From NCBI RefSeq assembly GCF_000827885.1, contig NZ_JTKH01000006.1:682001-746000 (forward strand): a DNA stretch of 64,000 nucleotides, written 5' to 3'. The position numbers and the translations under genes were made by a program. Positions 16,753 to 26,435 of this stretch are shown piece after piece (position 1 is the stretch's first letter; the number at the start of each line of letters is the position of its first letter). The notes under the pieces were generated by a model that saw only the letters and a program-made list of their open reading frames with translations, had not been told where the DNA came from and ran no database searches. Source of the stretch: Vibrio renipiscarius. Its GTDB lineage: Bacteria > Pseudomonadota > Gammaproteobacteria > Enterobacterales > Vibrionaceae.

Positions 16753-18195
16753 TTACTTCGATTCTAATGACTGATTCGCTTTCCTGACGATGGCTTTCAC
16801 CATCCCTTTAAAGATAAAAAGATGAGCAGGCATCATCGCAAACCAATAAAGCAGTCCTTTAAAGCCTTGTGGGTGCCACCATGCCGTGATGTTAAGTAGA
16901 CGAGTGTCCCCTTGGTCGGTGATTGAGAACTCCAATCGACCTAATCCAGGGCCTTGCATACCAAATAGCAGTGATAGAAACTGATTTTGTTCACAGCGGA
17001 TGACTTTCCAAGAATCAATATGATCCCCGATTTTGAGCTCAGGCCCTTCAGGTGAACGACGAAGGGGCTTGCCTCCGCCAAAAAAAATATCCAGCCATTC
17101 GCGAGTGCGCCATAGTGCGTTGGCGAAGAAATAAGGGTCTTGCCGGTTGCCTAACGTTTTCACCACTTGCCAGAGTTGTTCAGCGCTCAAATCGGTTTCA
17201 ATGCTGGCTCCGGTTTGTTTGGGGTAATAACCGTAGCCGGCTTGCCAGCGATTCAATGCCGCGGGATCAAACCCCCAAACATTGCTGCGTACAAATTTCC
17301 CTTCCTGTTCAATGCTGGTCTTTACCATGGTTTCAAATGTGATCATTGGTTGAGGAAAGCGGTTTTCGAGTGCTGATGAATCGGCAATAAAATCGTGTTC
17401 TAACCCGGCTAACAACGCCGCTCCAATGGTCGCCGGAACGGATGTCACCATTCCTAACCAGTATGACGCCATTTTCGGGGTTAAGAGTGCGGTGGCGTAG
17501 AGGCGGTACGGCTGGTGGCTCGCTTGGCAAATGACTCTAAATTGTTCACGATAGGAAAGTAAATCAGGCCCACCGGCTTCATAAAGCTGATGTTCTCCAC
17601 TTGGGTTTTCTGCTAATTGGAGTAAGTAATAATTGAGGTTTTCTAAGGCGATAGGGTTGGCTTTGGAGTCAACCCATTTTGGCGTGATCAGTACGGGCAG
17701 GTTATAAACAAAGTCACGCATAATCTCAAAGGCCGCTGAGCCTGGGCCAATAATGACGCCTGCGCGTATTTCGGTGATTGGCACATGGCTTGTTCGCAAT
17801 ATCTCGCCGGTCATTTTACGCGCGAGCAAATGCTCTGAATTTCCGGTTTGCGGTTGGATGGCACTGAGGTAAATGACCTGTTCGACATGGCTGATCGCCA
17901 GTGCGGCTGTGAAGTTTTCGGCAAGAGCGATTTCATAGTCAATAAAGTCATGCCCTTGAGCCATGCCATGCACTAAGAAATAGACAATATCAAAGGTAGG
18001 CACGAGTGCTTTAGTTGCTTCGGCATCCGCAAGGTCAAGATAGCAAAGTGTTAGGTTCGGCCGTTCTGGTGTGCGAGCGCGCAGGTAATCAATTTGTCGG
18101 GCTGCCGCCGTGACATCGTAACCTTGGTCGCACAGCTTTATCAGCAACTGTGAACCAATATAGCCAGAGGCACCGAGTACCAGTACTTTTTTCAT
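16753..18195 (-). CDS. SDR / DUF2867 two-domain protein
   Basis: A 480-residue protein. Residues 1-290 are an atypical NAD(P)-binding SDR: KKVLVLGASGYIGSQL is the Rossmann motif and VIYLSAIQP the later strand. The C-terminal ~150 residues match DUF2867 (NALWRTREWLDIFFGGG, SWKVIRCE, ITAWWHPQGFKGLLYW), a START-like region. Similar fused proteins occur widely with no assigned substrate. ATG at 18195 has GGAAGG upstream and opens the Rossmann strand, so the GTG at 18207 is rejected. No operon partner. Confidence 0.78.
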   Translation of the reverse strand: MKKVLVLGASGYIGSQLLIKLCDQGYDVTAAARQIDYLRARTPERPNLTLCYLDLADAEATKALVPTFDIVYFLVHGMAQGHDFIDYEIALAENFTAALAISHVEQVIYLSAIQPQTGNSEHLLARKMTGEILRTSHVPITEIRAGVIIGPGSAAFEIMRDFVYNLPVLITPKWVDSKANPIALENLNYYLLQLAENPSGEHQLYEAGGPDLLSYREQFRVICQASHQPYRLYATALLTPKMASYWLGMVTSVPATIGAALLAGLEHDFIADSSALENRFPQPMITFETMVKTSIEQEGKFVRSNVWGFDPAALNRWQAGYGYYPKQTGASIETDLSAEQLWQVVKTLGNRQDPYFFANALWRTREWLDIFFGGGKPLRRSPEGPELKIGDHIDSWKVIRCEQNQFLSLLFGMQGPGLGRLEFSITDQGDTRLLNITAWWHPQGFKGLLYWFAMMPAHLFIFKGMVKAIVRKANQSLESK

Positions 18196-18678
18196 AAGCC
18201 TTCCCACTCTTTCAAACGCTAGGTAAAGATATCTGTTTGTTTTTCATTGAGTATATAATGAGCAACTCAATTGGCAATGCCACTATAGGGAAATATGACT
18301 TTCCATCGCGGTATGACGTGTTTTTAGTCATTAGTGCGTTTGAAATTTAAACACGATACGCGGTGTTGGAGAGGGATTTTCATTCGCCCATGCCCTCGAT
18401 TATTTTGCCATGTTTTATTCTGTAAACCTAAGCTATCGATAGGGGAATACCTTTGGTGGCGTGTTTGCCGTTTTTAAATGCAAGAATAAATCAATAGCAG
18501 CGTATAATTTTACCAATTCTGGCGATATGAATCAGGGTAAAACATATATTTATTATATAGATAGAGCGAATGTTGAGCATTCTGATGCATACGTTGTTGG
18601 GGGGCATGCAAAATGCTTCCTACGGGGCGCTTATTAGTGTAGATTCACACTCCTAATTTTTTCTTCATCGAGCGTCAA
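18196..18678. other. Divergent control region, no gene
   Basis: 483 bp between the SDR gene and the export operon with no credible frame. It contains the 15-base string shared with 3068-3082 (at 18446-18460). AT-rich stretches at 18540-18570 could hold the export-operon promoter, but no clear hexamer pair is visible. Confidence 0.35.
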
Positions 18679-19350
18679 ATGTTACGACTGTCAGACCTGT
18701 GCAAAGGCTATGTAGACGGGGGGGAGTTCCATCCAGTTTTACAAGGCGCTGAATTGTCGTTACACCAAGGCCAACAAGTGGCGTTGATGGGGGAGAGTGG
18801 GTCCGGTAAAAGCACGCTGTTAAACCTGATTGCGGGGCTTGATACTGTCGACTCTGGTGAAATTGAATTTCCCAATTTCATGATGCAAAAAGAAACCGAA
18901 GGTAAGCGCACCGCTTATCGTCGCAGTAATATTGGCCTTATCTTTCAGCAGTTCAACTTGCTGCCTACGCTTAATATCGCCGATAACATTCGTTTTTGCC
19001 GCCAACTGAAAGGCTTACCAGAAGATCAGGGCTTGTGGCGTCAGATTCTATCTGCGTTGGACCTCATGCCATTGCTTGGCCGTTACCCAGAAGAAGTGTC
19101 GGGTGGTCAGCAACAACGTGCGGCGATTGCCCGCGCTCTGTATATGGAACCAAAACTGCTGTTGGCCGATGAGCCCACAGGCAGCTTGGATGAGCGCAAT
19201 GCTGAAGCTGTTATGCGTTTACTTACGTCATTAACTCGCCAATTGGAATGTACTTTGTTGCTGGTGACACACAGTGAAAAAGTCGCGTTACATATGGAAG
19301 GGCGCGTTCGCCTTCAAGGAGGGCAATTGCATGTTATGGCCCGTAATTAA
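18679..19350 (+). CDS. ABC transporter ATP-binding protein (LolD/MacB type)
   Basis: A 223-residue nucleotide-binding subunit. Walker A is GESGSGKST (residues ~37-45), the Q-loop is FQQFN, the signature is VSGGQQQRAAIARAL, and Walker B is LLADEPTGSLD, the wording typical of the LolD/MacB/FtsE group of mechanotransmission exporters. The permease start overlaps its last 20 bp. With the FtsX permease and an AttH-like protein it forms a three-gene envelope export operon. Confidence 0.88.
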   Translation: MLRLSDLCKGYVDGGEFHPVLQGAELSLHQGQQVALMGESGSGKSTLLNLIAGLDTVDSGEIEFPNFMMQKETEGKRTAYRRSNIGLIFQQFNLLPTLNIADNIRFCRQLKGLPEDQGLWRQILSALDLMPLLGRYPEEVSGGQQQRAAIARALYMEPKLLLADEPTGSLDERNAEAVMRLLTSLTRQLECTLLLVTHSEKVALHMEGRVRLQGGQLHVMARN

Positions 19351-21784
19351 AGCACTGCTTGGCCATTACAGACGCTACCCTTTTCAAATCCTTCTTGTCT
19401 GGCTCGGTCTTACCTTAGGCGTCTCACTGCTTGTTGGCGTGACGGCGATCAACGAACATGCGCGCGAAAGCTACGCACATGGTGAACAGCTATTTTCAAA
19501 CCCTTTGCCTTACCGCATTCGTCCAAAGCATGCGACGAATCAGATCCCGCAAGGCTATTATATTCAATTGCGCCGTGAAGGCTTTAATCAGTGTACGCCG
19601 TTCACCAATTTAAGAGTGCACACTGAAGACAATACCGACCTTATTCTGGTGGGCATTGATCCTATTGCGCTATTGCAGTTACAACCCGGCGTTAATTTAA
19701 AAGAATTGACGACATTAGGGTTAATGAATCCTCCATACCCGATTCTAGTAAGTCAAGATTTGGCCAGTCATATGCATTGGCAAGATGGGGATTTTATTCG
19801 TCTGGATGATGGCAGTGATTTAGGTCCGCTGATTGTTGATAGAGAAAACCGCATTAATGGCACTCGCGTAATTGCGGATATGGCATTGATACGCATGCTA
19901 GAACGCAGTTCTGGTCTTTCTACGATTGCATGCGCGGATATGCCGGCCAAAAAACTGGAATTACTCAAATCTCGACTGCCGAATGGGTTATCGCTGGTTC
20001 GTAGTTCAAGAGCTGAGTTGGAGTCTTTAACTCAAGCGTTTCACATGAATTTAAGCGCGATGGGGATGCTGGCGTTTTTAGTCGGTCTTTTTATTTTCTA
20101 TCAAGCAATGTCATTGTCGTTAACTCAACGTCAGCCTTTGGTGGGCATTTTGCGTCAAACCGGGGTGTCTGGCTGGCAGTTAACTCAAGCGATTTTACTC
20201 GAGCTGTTTGCACTCGTGCTGGTGAGTTGGCTGTGCGGTAATGTGCTTGGTATGCTTTTGGCTAATCAATTGATCCCAACCGTTTCGGCGAGTCTGGGGG
20301 ATTTATACGATGCCAACGTTGGCTTAGCGATTAACTGGAATTGGACATCGAGCTATCTTAGTCTCGGCATGACACTGATCGGTGCGATTGCATCGTGTGC
20401 ATGGCCTTTGGTTCGATTACTACGCAGTCAACCCATTCGTTTAACCACGCGCTTATCACTATTGCGTTTTACGGGTATTGAATTCTCTGTTCAAGCCTTA
20501 CTTGCTTGTGCACTTTGCGTCGCGGCAGTGGCGATTTATCAAGCGCCGCATACGCAAGAAACGGGCTTTTCTATCATCGCGTTAATGTTATTGAGTGTCG
20601 CGTTATTTACGCCATTTTTAATGTGGCGATTGTTTATCAGCTTTAGTTATTCAATGCGCTGGGTAAAAGTGCGTTGGTTCTTCTCTGATGCGGCAGCCAG
20701 TATGAGCTATCGTGGCGTGGCGACGATGGCCTTTATGCTCGCGATGGCCGCAAACATTGGCGTAGAAACAATGGTGGGCAGTTTCCGTGATACGACCGAT
20801 AAATGGCTTAGCCAGCGCCTAGCTGCGGATATTTACATCTACCCTAATAGCAGTTCTGCAGCGCGATTGAGCACTTGGTTAGATCGTCAACCGGAAGTGA
20901 AATCGGTGTGGTGGCGTTGGGAGAAAGAAACCATTACGCCCAATGGTGCTCTCCAAGTGGTGAGTACTGGTCCATCGGATGGTGAGCTTGATGCGCTAAC
21001 GGTGAAGTTGGGTGTACCAAACTATTGGTATCATTTGCACCATTCTAAAGGTGTGATGATCAGTGAGTCGATGGCGTTGAAGCTGAACATTCGTCCTGGT
21101 GATTACATTAACCTTTACGGTAAGTTGGGGCAGGGCTGGCAAGTTGTGGGGGTCTACTATGATTATGGTAATCCGTACAACCAAGTGCTGCTATCACATC
21201 GTAATTGGCTCTACTCTTATGCGGGCACCGGTGCTGTAGCGTTGGGGGCTGTCTTACATGACGATGTAAATTCGGTAGGGTTAAAACGCCGTATGGAGTC
21301 TGTCTTTAGGCTCAGTTCTGAACGTATTTTTGATAATGGCAGCATCCATAAGCAAGCGATGAAGGTGTTTGACCGTACGTTCTCGATTGCTGACACTTTG
21401 GGTAACATTACTTTAGTGATCGCCGTTTTCGGTATTTTCTTTTCGACCGTTGCTGGAGAGGTGTCGCGACAGCGGCATATTTCATTGTTACGGTGCTTGG
21501 GAATGTCGGGTAAAGAATTGATCATGATGGGGAGTTTGCAGCTGTTTGTGTTTGGTGCGATCTCCGTCATTATCGCCATGCCTCTTGGATTAATGTTAGC
21601 GCATTTAGTGGTCGATATTGTTATCAAACAGTCGTTTGGGTGGACATTAGAATTGCAGTTCATTCCATATGAATATGTTAATACGATCTCGTTAGCGATG
21701 TTGTCCTTGGTTCTTGCAGGGGCGCTGCCAGTGTTGCGATTAGTAAGAAATACGCCGATGAAGTCTCTCAGGGATGCACTATAG
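19331..21784 (+). CDS. FtsX-domain ABC transporter permease
   Basis: An 817-residue permease with an N-terminal membrane anchor (HYRRYPFQILLVWLGLTLGVS), a large periplasmic domain, a first FtsX core around residues 230-400, a second periplasmic domain and a C-terminal FtsX core ending LPVLRLVRNTPMKSL. This duplicated layout is that of large MacB-like permeases of the AttFG type. The ATG at 19331 follows GGAGGG and overlaps the ATPase gene by 20 bp. Substrate unknown; the AttH-like neighbour suggests export or handling of a lipophilic molecule. Confidence 0.8.
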   Translation: MLWPVIKALLGHYRRYPFQILLVWLGLTLGVSLLVGVTAINEHARESYAHGEQLFSNPLPYRIRPKHATNQIPQGYYIQLRREGFNQCTPFTNLRVHTEDNTDLILVGIDPIALLQLQPGVNLKELTTLGLMNPPYPILVSQDLASHMHWQDGDFIRLDDGSDLGPLIVDRENRINGTRVIADMALIRMLERSSGLSTIACADMPAKKLELLKSRLPNGLSLVRSSRAELESLTQAFHMNLSAMGMLAFLVGLFIFYQAMSLSLTQRQPLVGILRQTGVSGWQLTQAILLELFALVLVSWLCGNVLGMLLANQLIPTVSASLGDLYDANVGLAINWNWTSSYLSLGMTLIGAIASCAWPLVRLLRSQPIRLTTRLSLLRFTGIEFSVQALLACALCVAAVAIYQAPHTQETGFSIIALMLLSVALFTPFLMWRLFISFSYSMRWVKVRWFFSDAAASMSYRGVATMAFMLAMAANIGVETMVGSFRDTTDKWLSQRLAADIYIYPNSSSAARLSTWLDRQPEVKSVWWRWEKETITPNGALQVVSTGPSDGELDALTVKLGVPNYWYHLHHSKGVMISESMALKLNIRPGDYINLYGKLGQGWQVVGVYYDYGNPYNQVLLSHRNWLYSYAGTGAVALGAVLHDDVNSVGLKRRMESVFRLSSERIFDNGSIHKQAMKVFDRTFSIADTLGNITLVIAVFGIFFSTVAGEVSRQRHISLLRCLGMSGKELIMMGSLQLFVFGAISVIIAMPLGLMLAHLVVDIVIKQSFGWTLELQFIPYEYVNTISLAMLSLVLAGALPVLRLVRNTPMKSLRDAL

Positions 21785-22906
21785 ATGAAGCGACAGACCT
21801 CACTTAAACAGCGTCTAACCGCATTGCTGATGCTATGCATTGCCGTTTTCATTCTGGTTTTGGTTTATCAGCAATATTATGTAAAGAAGCCAGAGCGAAA
21901 GCGCAATGACGTGACGATATTGCACACACAAGAGCGGCAAGTTTTTGAGCCAGTATTGCCGATTGATCCGGTTGTACTGCCTCGCGATTTCGCGTTCCAG
22001 AATGAATATCAGCATGGCTGGTGGCACTTTTTTGCCAATGTTCAAGATCGATCTGGTCAGCGTTATGGGATCCAATGGAGCTATCTCCGCGTCACGAATA
22101 ACGAGCATGAGCGTGCCGGTTGGCAAAGTTCTCAGCTTTATATTTCTCACGTGGTGATTTCAAACGGTAGTCAGGTTTGGAAAGAGCAACGCTTAGCGCG
22201 CGGCGGGATCGGACAAGCAGGAATGGACAATGATCCCTTTAAAATTTGGATTGATAATTGGTCGTGGAATTCTCTCGGTTCTACGCCATTTCCCGGTGAA
22301 CTTAAGGCCGAAACAGACTCGTTTGGTTTACAATTACGCGCGAATGCCTCAGGGCCGTTTGTTTTGCCCGGAGACCGTGGTTATGTCGTTAAGCACGATT
22401 TACAACCCGCCGCGTCACTGAATTTAAGTGCGCCATTTCTCGATGTGGCCGGCAGCATTCGTCTCGATGATAATCAAAGTATTCGTGTTTCTGGCGAAGG
22501 TTGGATGAGTAAAGAGTGGGGAAGCGGTCTACTTGCAGAAGGTCAGCAAGGTTGGGATTGGTTTGTATTCCATCTTGATAATGAAACCACATTGTCCGTG
22601 AATCGTTACCGTCATAGTAAACAAGAACCCTATATTTTTGGTACGTTGTCGACCAGCGATGGCAAGGTGATTAACCTAGATCAAAGTCAGATCAAGGTTA
22701 TGCCTTTGCAACCGACACTCTTTACGAATCAGAAGCGCATTCCGCTTCAGTGGGTGATCAACGTGGCAGACTACGACATTAACCTCACCACACAGGTTCT
22801 GAATGAAAATTTGTGGTTGCCGTTTGTTGTCCCTTATTGGGAAGGGGCGATTTCGACGACAGGCAGCCATGAAAGCGTGGGCTTTATGCAATTAGCAGGT
22901 TATTGA
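21785..22906 (+). CDS. AttH/CrtC-like lipocalin-fold envelope protein
   Basis: A 373-residue protein with an N-terminal membrane anchor or uncleaved signal (residues ~13-28) and two lipocalin-like beta domains. QNEYQHGWWHFFANV and GEGWMSKEWGS are characteristic of the AttH / carotenoid 1,2-hydratase-related family (PF07143 type), often called predicted secreted hydrolases. It begins one base after the permease stop, so it completes an attEFGH-like operon. No carotenoid genes are near, so carotenoid hydration is unlikely. The role is probably binding or processing the exported substrate. Confidence 0.75.
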   Translation: MKRQTSLKQRLTALLMLCIAVFILVLVYQQYYVKKPERKRNDVTILHTQERQVFEPVLPIDPVVLPRDFAFQNEYQHGWWHFFANVQDRSGQRYGIQWSYLRVTNNEHERAGWQSSQLYISHVVISNGSQVWKEQRLARGGIGQAGMDNDPFKIWIDNWSWNSLGSTPFPGELKAETDSFGLQLRANASGPFVLPGDRGYVVKHDLQPAASLNLSAPFLDVAGSIRLDDNQSIRVSGEGWMSKEWGSGLLAEGQQGWDWFVFHLDNETTLSVNRYRHSKQEPYIFGTLSTSDGKVINLDQSQIKVMPLQPTLFTNQKRIPLQWVINVADYDINLTTQVLNENLWLPFVVPYWEGAISTTGSHESVGFMQLAGY

Positions 22907-22934
22907 TTTTAAAAAATATTTTTTAATTGATACA

Positions 22935-22980
22935 GAAAAAGCGCGATGTTTCACATTTGTGAAAGAATTCGCGCTTTTTC
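22935..22980. terminator. Long hairpin terminator of the export operon
   Basis: GAAAAAGCGCGA (22935-22946) pairs with TCGCGCTTTTTC (22969-22980). An inner perfect stem, TTTCAC/GTGAAA (22949-22954 and 22959-22964), extends it. The T-rich 3' arm serves as the release tract. Confidence 0.75.
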
Positions 22981-23176
22981 TATATATGATGCGAGTAAAA
23001 TAGTAAAAATGGATGTCCAGCAAGCCATAATAAGGCATGGAAGGACGATTTTGTCAGTGATTCGATAAGGAATATGCGCAAAATAGCAGCGTACACTTCG
23101 GTATTTCCGAGGTTTATACTCTAAACAAGCGATTTTTCCTTAGCAAAAGATAGCTATAAACTCTAAGTTATTCTTT

Positions 23177-23193
23177 GTTAATCGTTTATTAAC
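23177..23193. promoter_or_regulatory. GTTAAT-N5-ATTAAC inverted repeat before nhaA
   Basis: GTTAAT (23177-23182) and ATTAAC (23188-23193) are perfect complements, 23 bp upstream of the nhaA start. This may be an operator over the nhaA promoter; no nhaR gene is adjacent. The rest of the 22981-23216 gap shows nothing further. Confidence 0.35.
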
Positions 23194-23216
23194 ATAATAA
23201 ATATAAGGACAATATC

Positions 23217-24362
23217 ATGAGTGATATTATTCGCGACTTCTTCAAAATGGAGTCGGCAGGTGGCGTGTTATTGGTAATCGCAGCAGCGATTGCAATGACC
23301 ATTGCAAATACTCCAATGAATGAGATGTACCAATCATTCTTACACACCTATGTTTTAGGTATGTCGGTATCTCATTGGATTAACGATGGCTTAATGGCGA
23401 TCTTCTTCCTTCTGATCGGTTTGGAAGTAAAACGCGAGCTACTTGAAGGCGCATTGAAATCAAAAGAGACCGCAATTTTCCCTGCGATTGCAGCGGTCGG
23501 CGGTATGTTAGCGCCTGCGCTGGTTTACGTTGCGTTTAATATTAACGATCCTGAAGCGATTCAGGGGTGGGCGATCCCCGCAGCAACCGATATTGCTTTT
23601 GCTCTAGGTATCATGGCGCTGTTAGGTAGCCGAGTGCCAGTGAGCTTAAAAGTCTTCTTGTTGGCTTTGGCCATCATCGACGATTTGGGCGTTGTGGTTA
23701 TCATCGCATTGTTCTACACCGGTGATCTTTCGACGACAGCATTAGCGGTTGGTTTTGCTATGACCGCGGCATTGTTTGTACTTAACTCACGCCACGTCAC
23801 TAAGTTACTGCCGTATATGATTGTGGGCGCCATTTTGTGGTTCGCAGTATTGAAATCGGGTGTACACGCGACGTTAGCCGGTGTAGTGATCGGTTTTGCA
23901 ATCCCACTTAAAGGCAACAAAGGGGAACGATCGCCATTGAAACATATGGAGCATGCACTGCATCCTTATGTAGCGTTCTTTATTCTGCCACTGTTTGCTT
24001 TTGCCAATGCGGGTATCTCTTTAGAAGGCGTATCGATTGATGGTTTAACCTCAATGCTACCACTGGGTATCGCAATGGGTCTGTTAGTTGGTAAACCTCT
24101 GGGCATCTTTACCTTCAGCTGGGCCGCTGTAAAACTGGGTGTAGCAAAGCTACCTGAAGGTATTAACTTTAAGCATATTTTTGCAGTGTCTGTGCTTTGT
24201 GGTATCGGCTTTACGATGTCGATTTTCATCTCATCACTGGCGTTTGGTCCGGTGAATGCAGAGTTTGATACGTATGCACGTTTAGGTATCTTAATGGGTT
24301 CAACGACCGCTGCTGTGCTTGGCTATGCATTGTTGCACTTCTCATTGCCTAAGAAAGGTTAA
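23217..24362 (+). CDS. nhaA: Na+/H+ antiporter NhaA
   Basis: A 381-residue inner-membrane antiporter. The sequence [17 protein letters not shown] carries the two adjacent aspartates (equivalent to D163/D164 of E. coli) needed for Na+ binding, and [17 protein letters not shown] holds the D133-region helix crossing. It exchanges about two H+ for one Na+ or Li+ and supports growth in salt at alkaline pH, fitting a marine or estuarine host. TAAGGA precedes the start. Confidence 0.95.
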   Translation: MSDIIRDFFKMESAGGVLLVIAAAIAMTIANTPMNEMYQSFLHTYVLGMSVSHWINDGLMAIFFLLIGLEVKRELLEGALKSKETAIFPAIAAVGGMLAPALVYVAFNINDPEAIQGWAIPAATDIAFALGIMALLGSRVPVSLKVFLLALAIIDDLGVVVIIALFYTGDLSTTALAVGFAMTAALFVLNSRHVTKLLPYMIVGAILWFAVLKSGVHATLAGVVIGFAIPLKGNKGERSPLKHMEHALHPYVAFFILPLFAFANAGISLEGVSIDGLTSMLPLGIAMGLLVGKPLGIFTFSWAAVKLGVAKLPEGINFKHIFAVSVLCGIGFTMSIFISSLAFGPVNAEFDTYARLGILMGSTTAAVLGYALLHFSLPKKG

Positions 24363-24450
24363 GCAAAATAGCGTCATGTGACTGGTTAGAATCTTCGCGC
24401 TAGAAACATGACGTTAAAAATCGGACGTAAAAATCGGATTTAAAAAATAA

Positions 24451-24483
24451 AAAACCTCGGCGAATGATTGCCGAGGTTTTTTT
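24451..24483 (+). terminator. nhaA terminator
   Basis: AAAACCTCGGC (24451-24461) pairs with GCCGAGGTTTT (24470-24480) and a T run follows. The A-rich upstream side lets it also serve the convergent OmpA gene. Confidence 0.88.
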
Positions 24484-24502
24484 ATTTTCAATTTGCGACG
24501 GT

Positions 24503-25120
24503 TTATTTTTCAATGATAGAGAAAATGTTCCATTCTTCTACGACTTCTTCACTTAATCCCACCACGGTTGCCGTGACTCGGCGGTTGAGAGCATGAGAGA
24601 GCTCATCATTGCCGTTTGCAGCTAGTATGGTGTCGCCATAGCCCACGATGGAAACGCGATCAGGTGAAATTTGGTAGGACAACAGCTTATCTCGCACTGC
24701 ATCCGCTCGCTCTTTCGATAGTGTTAAGTTGTATTGATGAGAACCGACACGACTTGCGTAACCTTGTATCTCTATAGAGGCACTTTGATATTTTATTAAA
24801 AAGTCAGCCATGGTTTGGATTTGACCGGTGAAGATCGGTGAAATCTGATAAGAGTCATTTTCAAACAAAATACGCAGTTGACGTTGCTCTTCTTCAAGTA
24901 ATATTTCACCACAACCATCGTTTGTAATGAGAGAACCTTCTGGGGTAAAAGGGCAGCGGTCGCGAGCATTCACGACTCCGTCTCGATCATCATCGGTAAG
25001 ATCGCCAATTTGGTTCGCTGTCGGCGTTGGAATGTATTCGTATTCATCTTCTTCAGCGAATACGAAAGGGCTCATGACTAAGGCCAAGCTCGACACGGTG
25101 ACAAGTAATCGCTTTTTCAT
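24503..25120 (-). CDS. OmpA-family peptidoglycan-binding outer-membrane protein
   Basis: A 205-residue protein with signal peptide MKKRLLVTVSSLALVMSPFVFA. DLTDDDRDGVVNARDRCP is a thrombospondin type-3-like calcium repeat. A C-terminal OmpA domain follows, with SIEIQGYASRVGSHQYNLTLSKERADAV and ALNRRVTATV for diaminopimelate binding. The start at 25120 has GGAG upstream and begins the signal peptide. It starts one base after the TolC stop, so the two are one transcript. TolC-OmpA pairs usually belong to type I secretion loci for large adhesins (AggA/LapE type). Confidence 0.85.
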   Translation of the reverse strand: MKKRLLVTVSSLALVMSPFVFAEEDEYEYIPTPTANQIGDLTDDDRDGVVNARDRCPFTPEGSLITNDGCGEILLEEEQRQLRILFENDSYQISPIFTGQIQTMADFLIKYQSASIEIQGYASRVGSHQYNLTLSKERADAVRDKLLSYQISPDRVSIVGYGDTILAANGNDELSHALNRRVTATVVGLSEEVVEEWNIFSIIEK

Positions 25121-25121
25121 A

Positions 25122-26435
25122 TTAATACTCCACTCGCTGTGTCCATTCACTTGGTACTTCAACCAACAATGAATCTAATAGGTTGCCCGTTGCATTCATA
25201 ACGCGATACTTTGCATATTGCTCTGCATAGTGAGCGTCTAAATAATCTTTTCGTGCTTGGAACAATTCATTCTCAGTGTTGAGTAAGTCCAATAAGGTAC
25301 GTTTACCAATTTTGTATTGCTTTTCATAGGCAATAACAGTTTCAGACGCTGAGTCAACGTGATCCGCAAGGAAGTTCTTTTGTTGCAACGTAAGATCGAG
25401 GGCGCTCCATGATAAGCGTAAACTCTCCTCGACTTGACGGTGGGCATCGTCGCGTAGGTCTTTTGCTTTGTTCAGTTGGTAAGCCGCTCGATCGGCTAGG
25501 TCACTGTCGCTGCCACCATTGAATAAGTTGTAACGTAAGCGAAGCACCGCTAAGGTTTCGTCACTGCGACCTTTGTCGCCGCCAGCATCATCACGCCACG
25601 CTTGACTTGCCTCAATCGAAATCGTTGGGTAGTAGTTACTTTTCGATTGATCATATTGGAAACGTGCTGCATCGACGTCTGCGGCTGAGATTTGCAACAC
25701 GGGATGATTGGCATACGCTTCATCAATGGCGAGATCAAGAGACAATGGAATTCGGGTTTCATCGGCTCGTGGATAAATGAGGCCAAGCGGTTGTTGTCCG
25801 ACAACACGCATAAACTGTGTGTGGGTATCAATCAGATTGTTTTGCGCGGCCAGCAAGTTACCATGAGCCTTTGCAATACGAGCTTCCACTTGAGAGACAT
25901 CGGCGGTGGATCCAATACCAGAATCGGCCCGTTTCTTGATATCTTTATAGATATCTTTGTGTACGGCTAAGTTGCTTTCAGAAAGGGCAAGAACCTCGGT
26001 TGCTTTCACGGCATTGAGATAAATGTCCGTGACCATTAATGCCATATCAGAAGCGTCCGCAATGAGTTGCAAACGAACAGATTCGGCTTCGGCGGCCGTT
26101 CTGTCGATATCATTCAAAGTCCCATTACCGTCCCATAAAAGTTGAGTCAGGCTTAGCTTTGCTTCCTTTCGGGTTAAATCCGTATCACTTTTCCCCGAAG
26201 AGGCTGCAGGGTCGAGCCCTTCATAACCAATACCAGCATCTAAATCTATACTCGGTAAGTAGGCACCCTCGGCGGCATCCGCCTGTTTGAGCGAGCTTTG
26301 ATACTCATTAAATGCGCTTTTTAATTCAGGATTGGTTGCGAGCGTAATTGATACCGCTTGCTCTAATGTCTGACCATAGCTATGAAAGCTTGCAGCAATC
26401 ATACAACCTAAAATTAGTGGTTTATTCCAACTCAC
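25122..26435 (-). CDS. TolC-family outer-membrane channel (AggA/LapE type)
   Basis: A 437-residue outer-membrane efflux protein with a signal peptide (cleavage near SYG, residue ~21) and two duplicated OEP repeats rich in heptad helices, ending KYRVMNATGNLLDSLLVE. The arrangement with a downstream OmpA gene matches type I secretion outer-membrane components for RTX adhesins. The expected ABC transporter, membrane-fusion protein and adhesin are not adjacent in this window, so the pair is an orphan here or serves components elsewhere. Confidence 0.85.
   Translation of the reverse strand: MSWNKPLILGCMIAASFHSYGQTLEQAVSITLATNPELKSAFNEYQSSLKQADAAEGAYLPSIDLDAGIGYEGLDPAASSGKSDTDLTRKEAKLSLTQLLWDGNGTLNDIDRTAAEAESVRLQLIADASDMALMVTDIYLNAVKATEVLALSESNLAVHKDIYKDIKKRADSGIGSTADVSQVEARIAKAHGNLLAAQNNLIDTHTQFMRVVGQQPLGLIYPRADETRIPLSLDLAIDEAYANHPVLQISAADVDAARFQYDQSKSNYYPTISIEASQAWRDDAGGDKGRSDETLAVLRLRYNLFNGGSDSDLADRAAYQLNKAKDLRDDAHRQVEESLRLSWSALDLTLQQKNFLADHVDSASETVIAYEKQYKIGKRTLLDLLNTENELFQARKDYLDAHYAEQYAKYRVMNATGNLLDSLLVEVPSEWTQRVEY

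Noticed and set aside
22935..22980. Regulatory cruciform for nhaA
   Set aside because: The stem is better explained as the export-operon terminator, and it lies more than 230 bp from nhaA.
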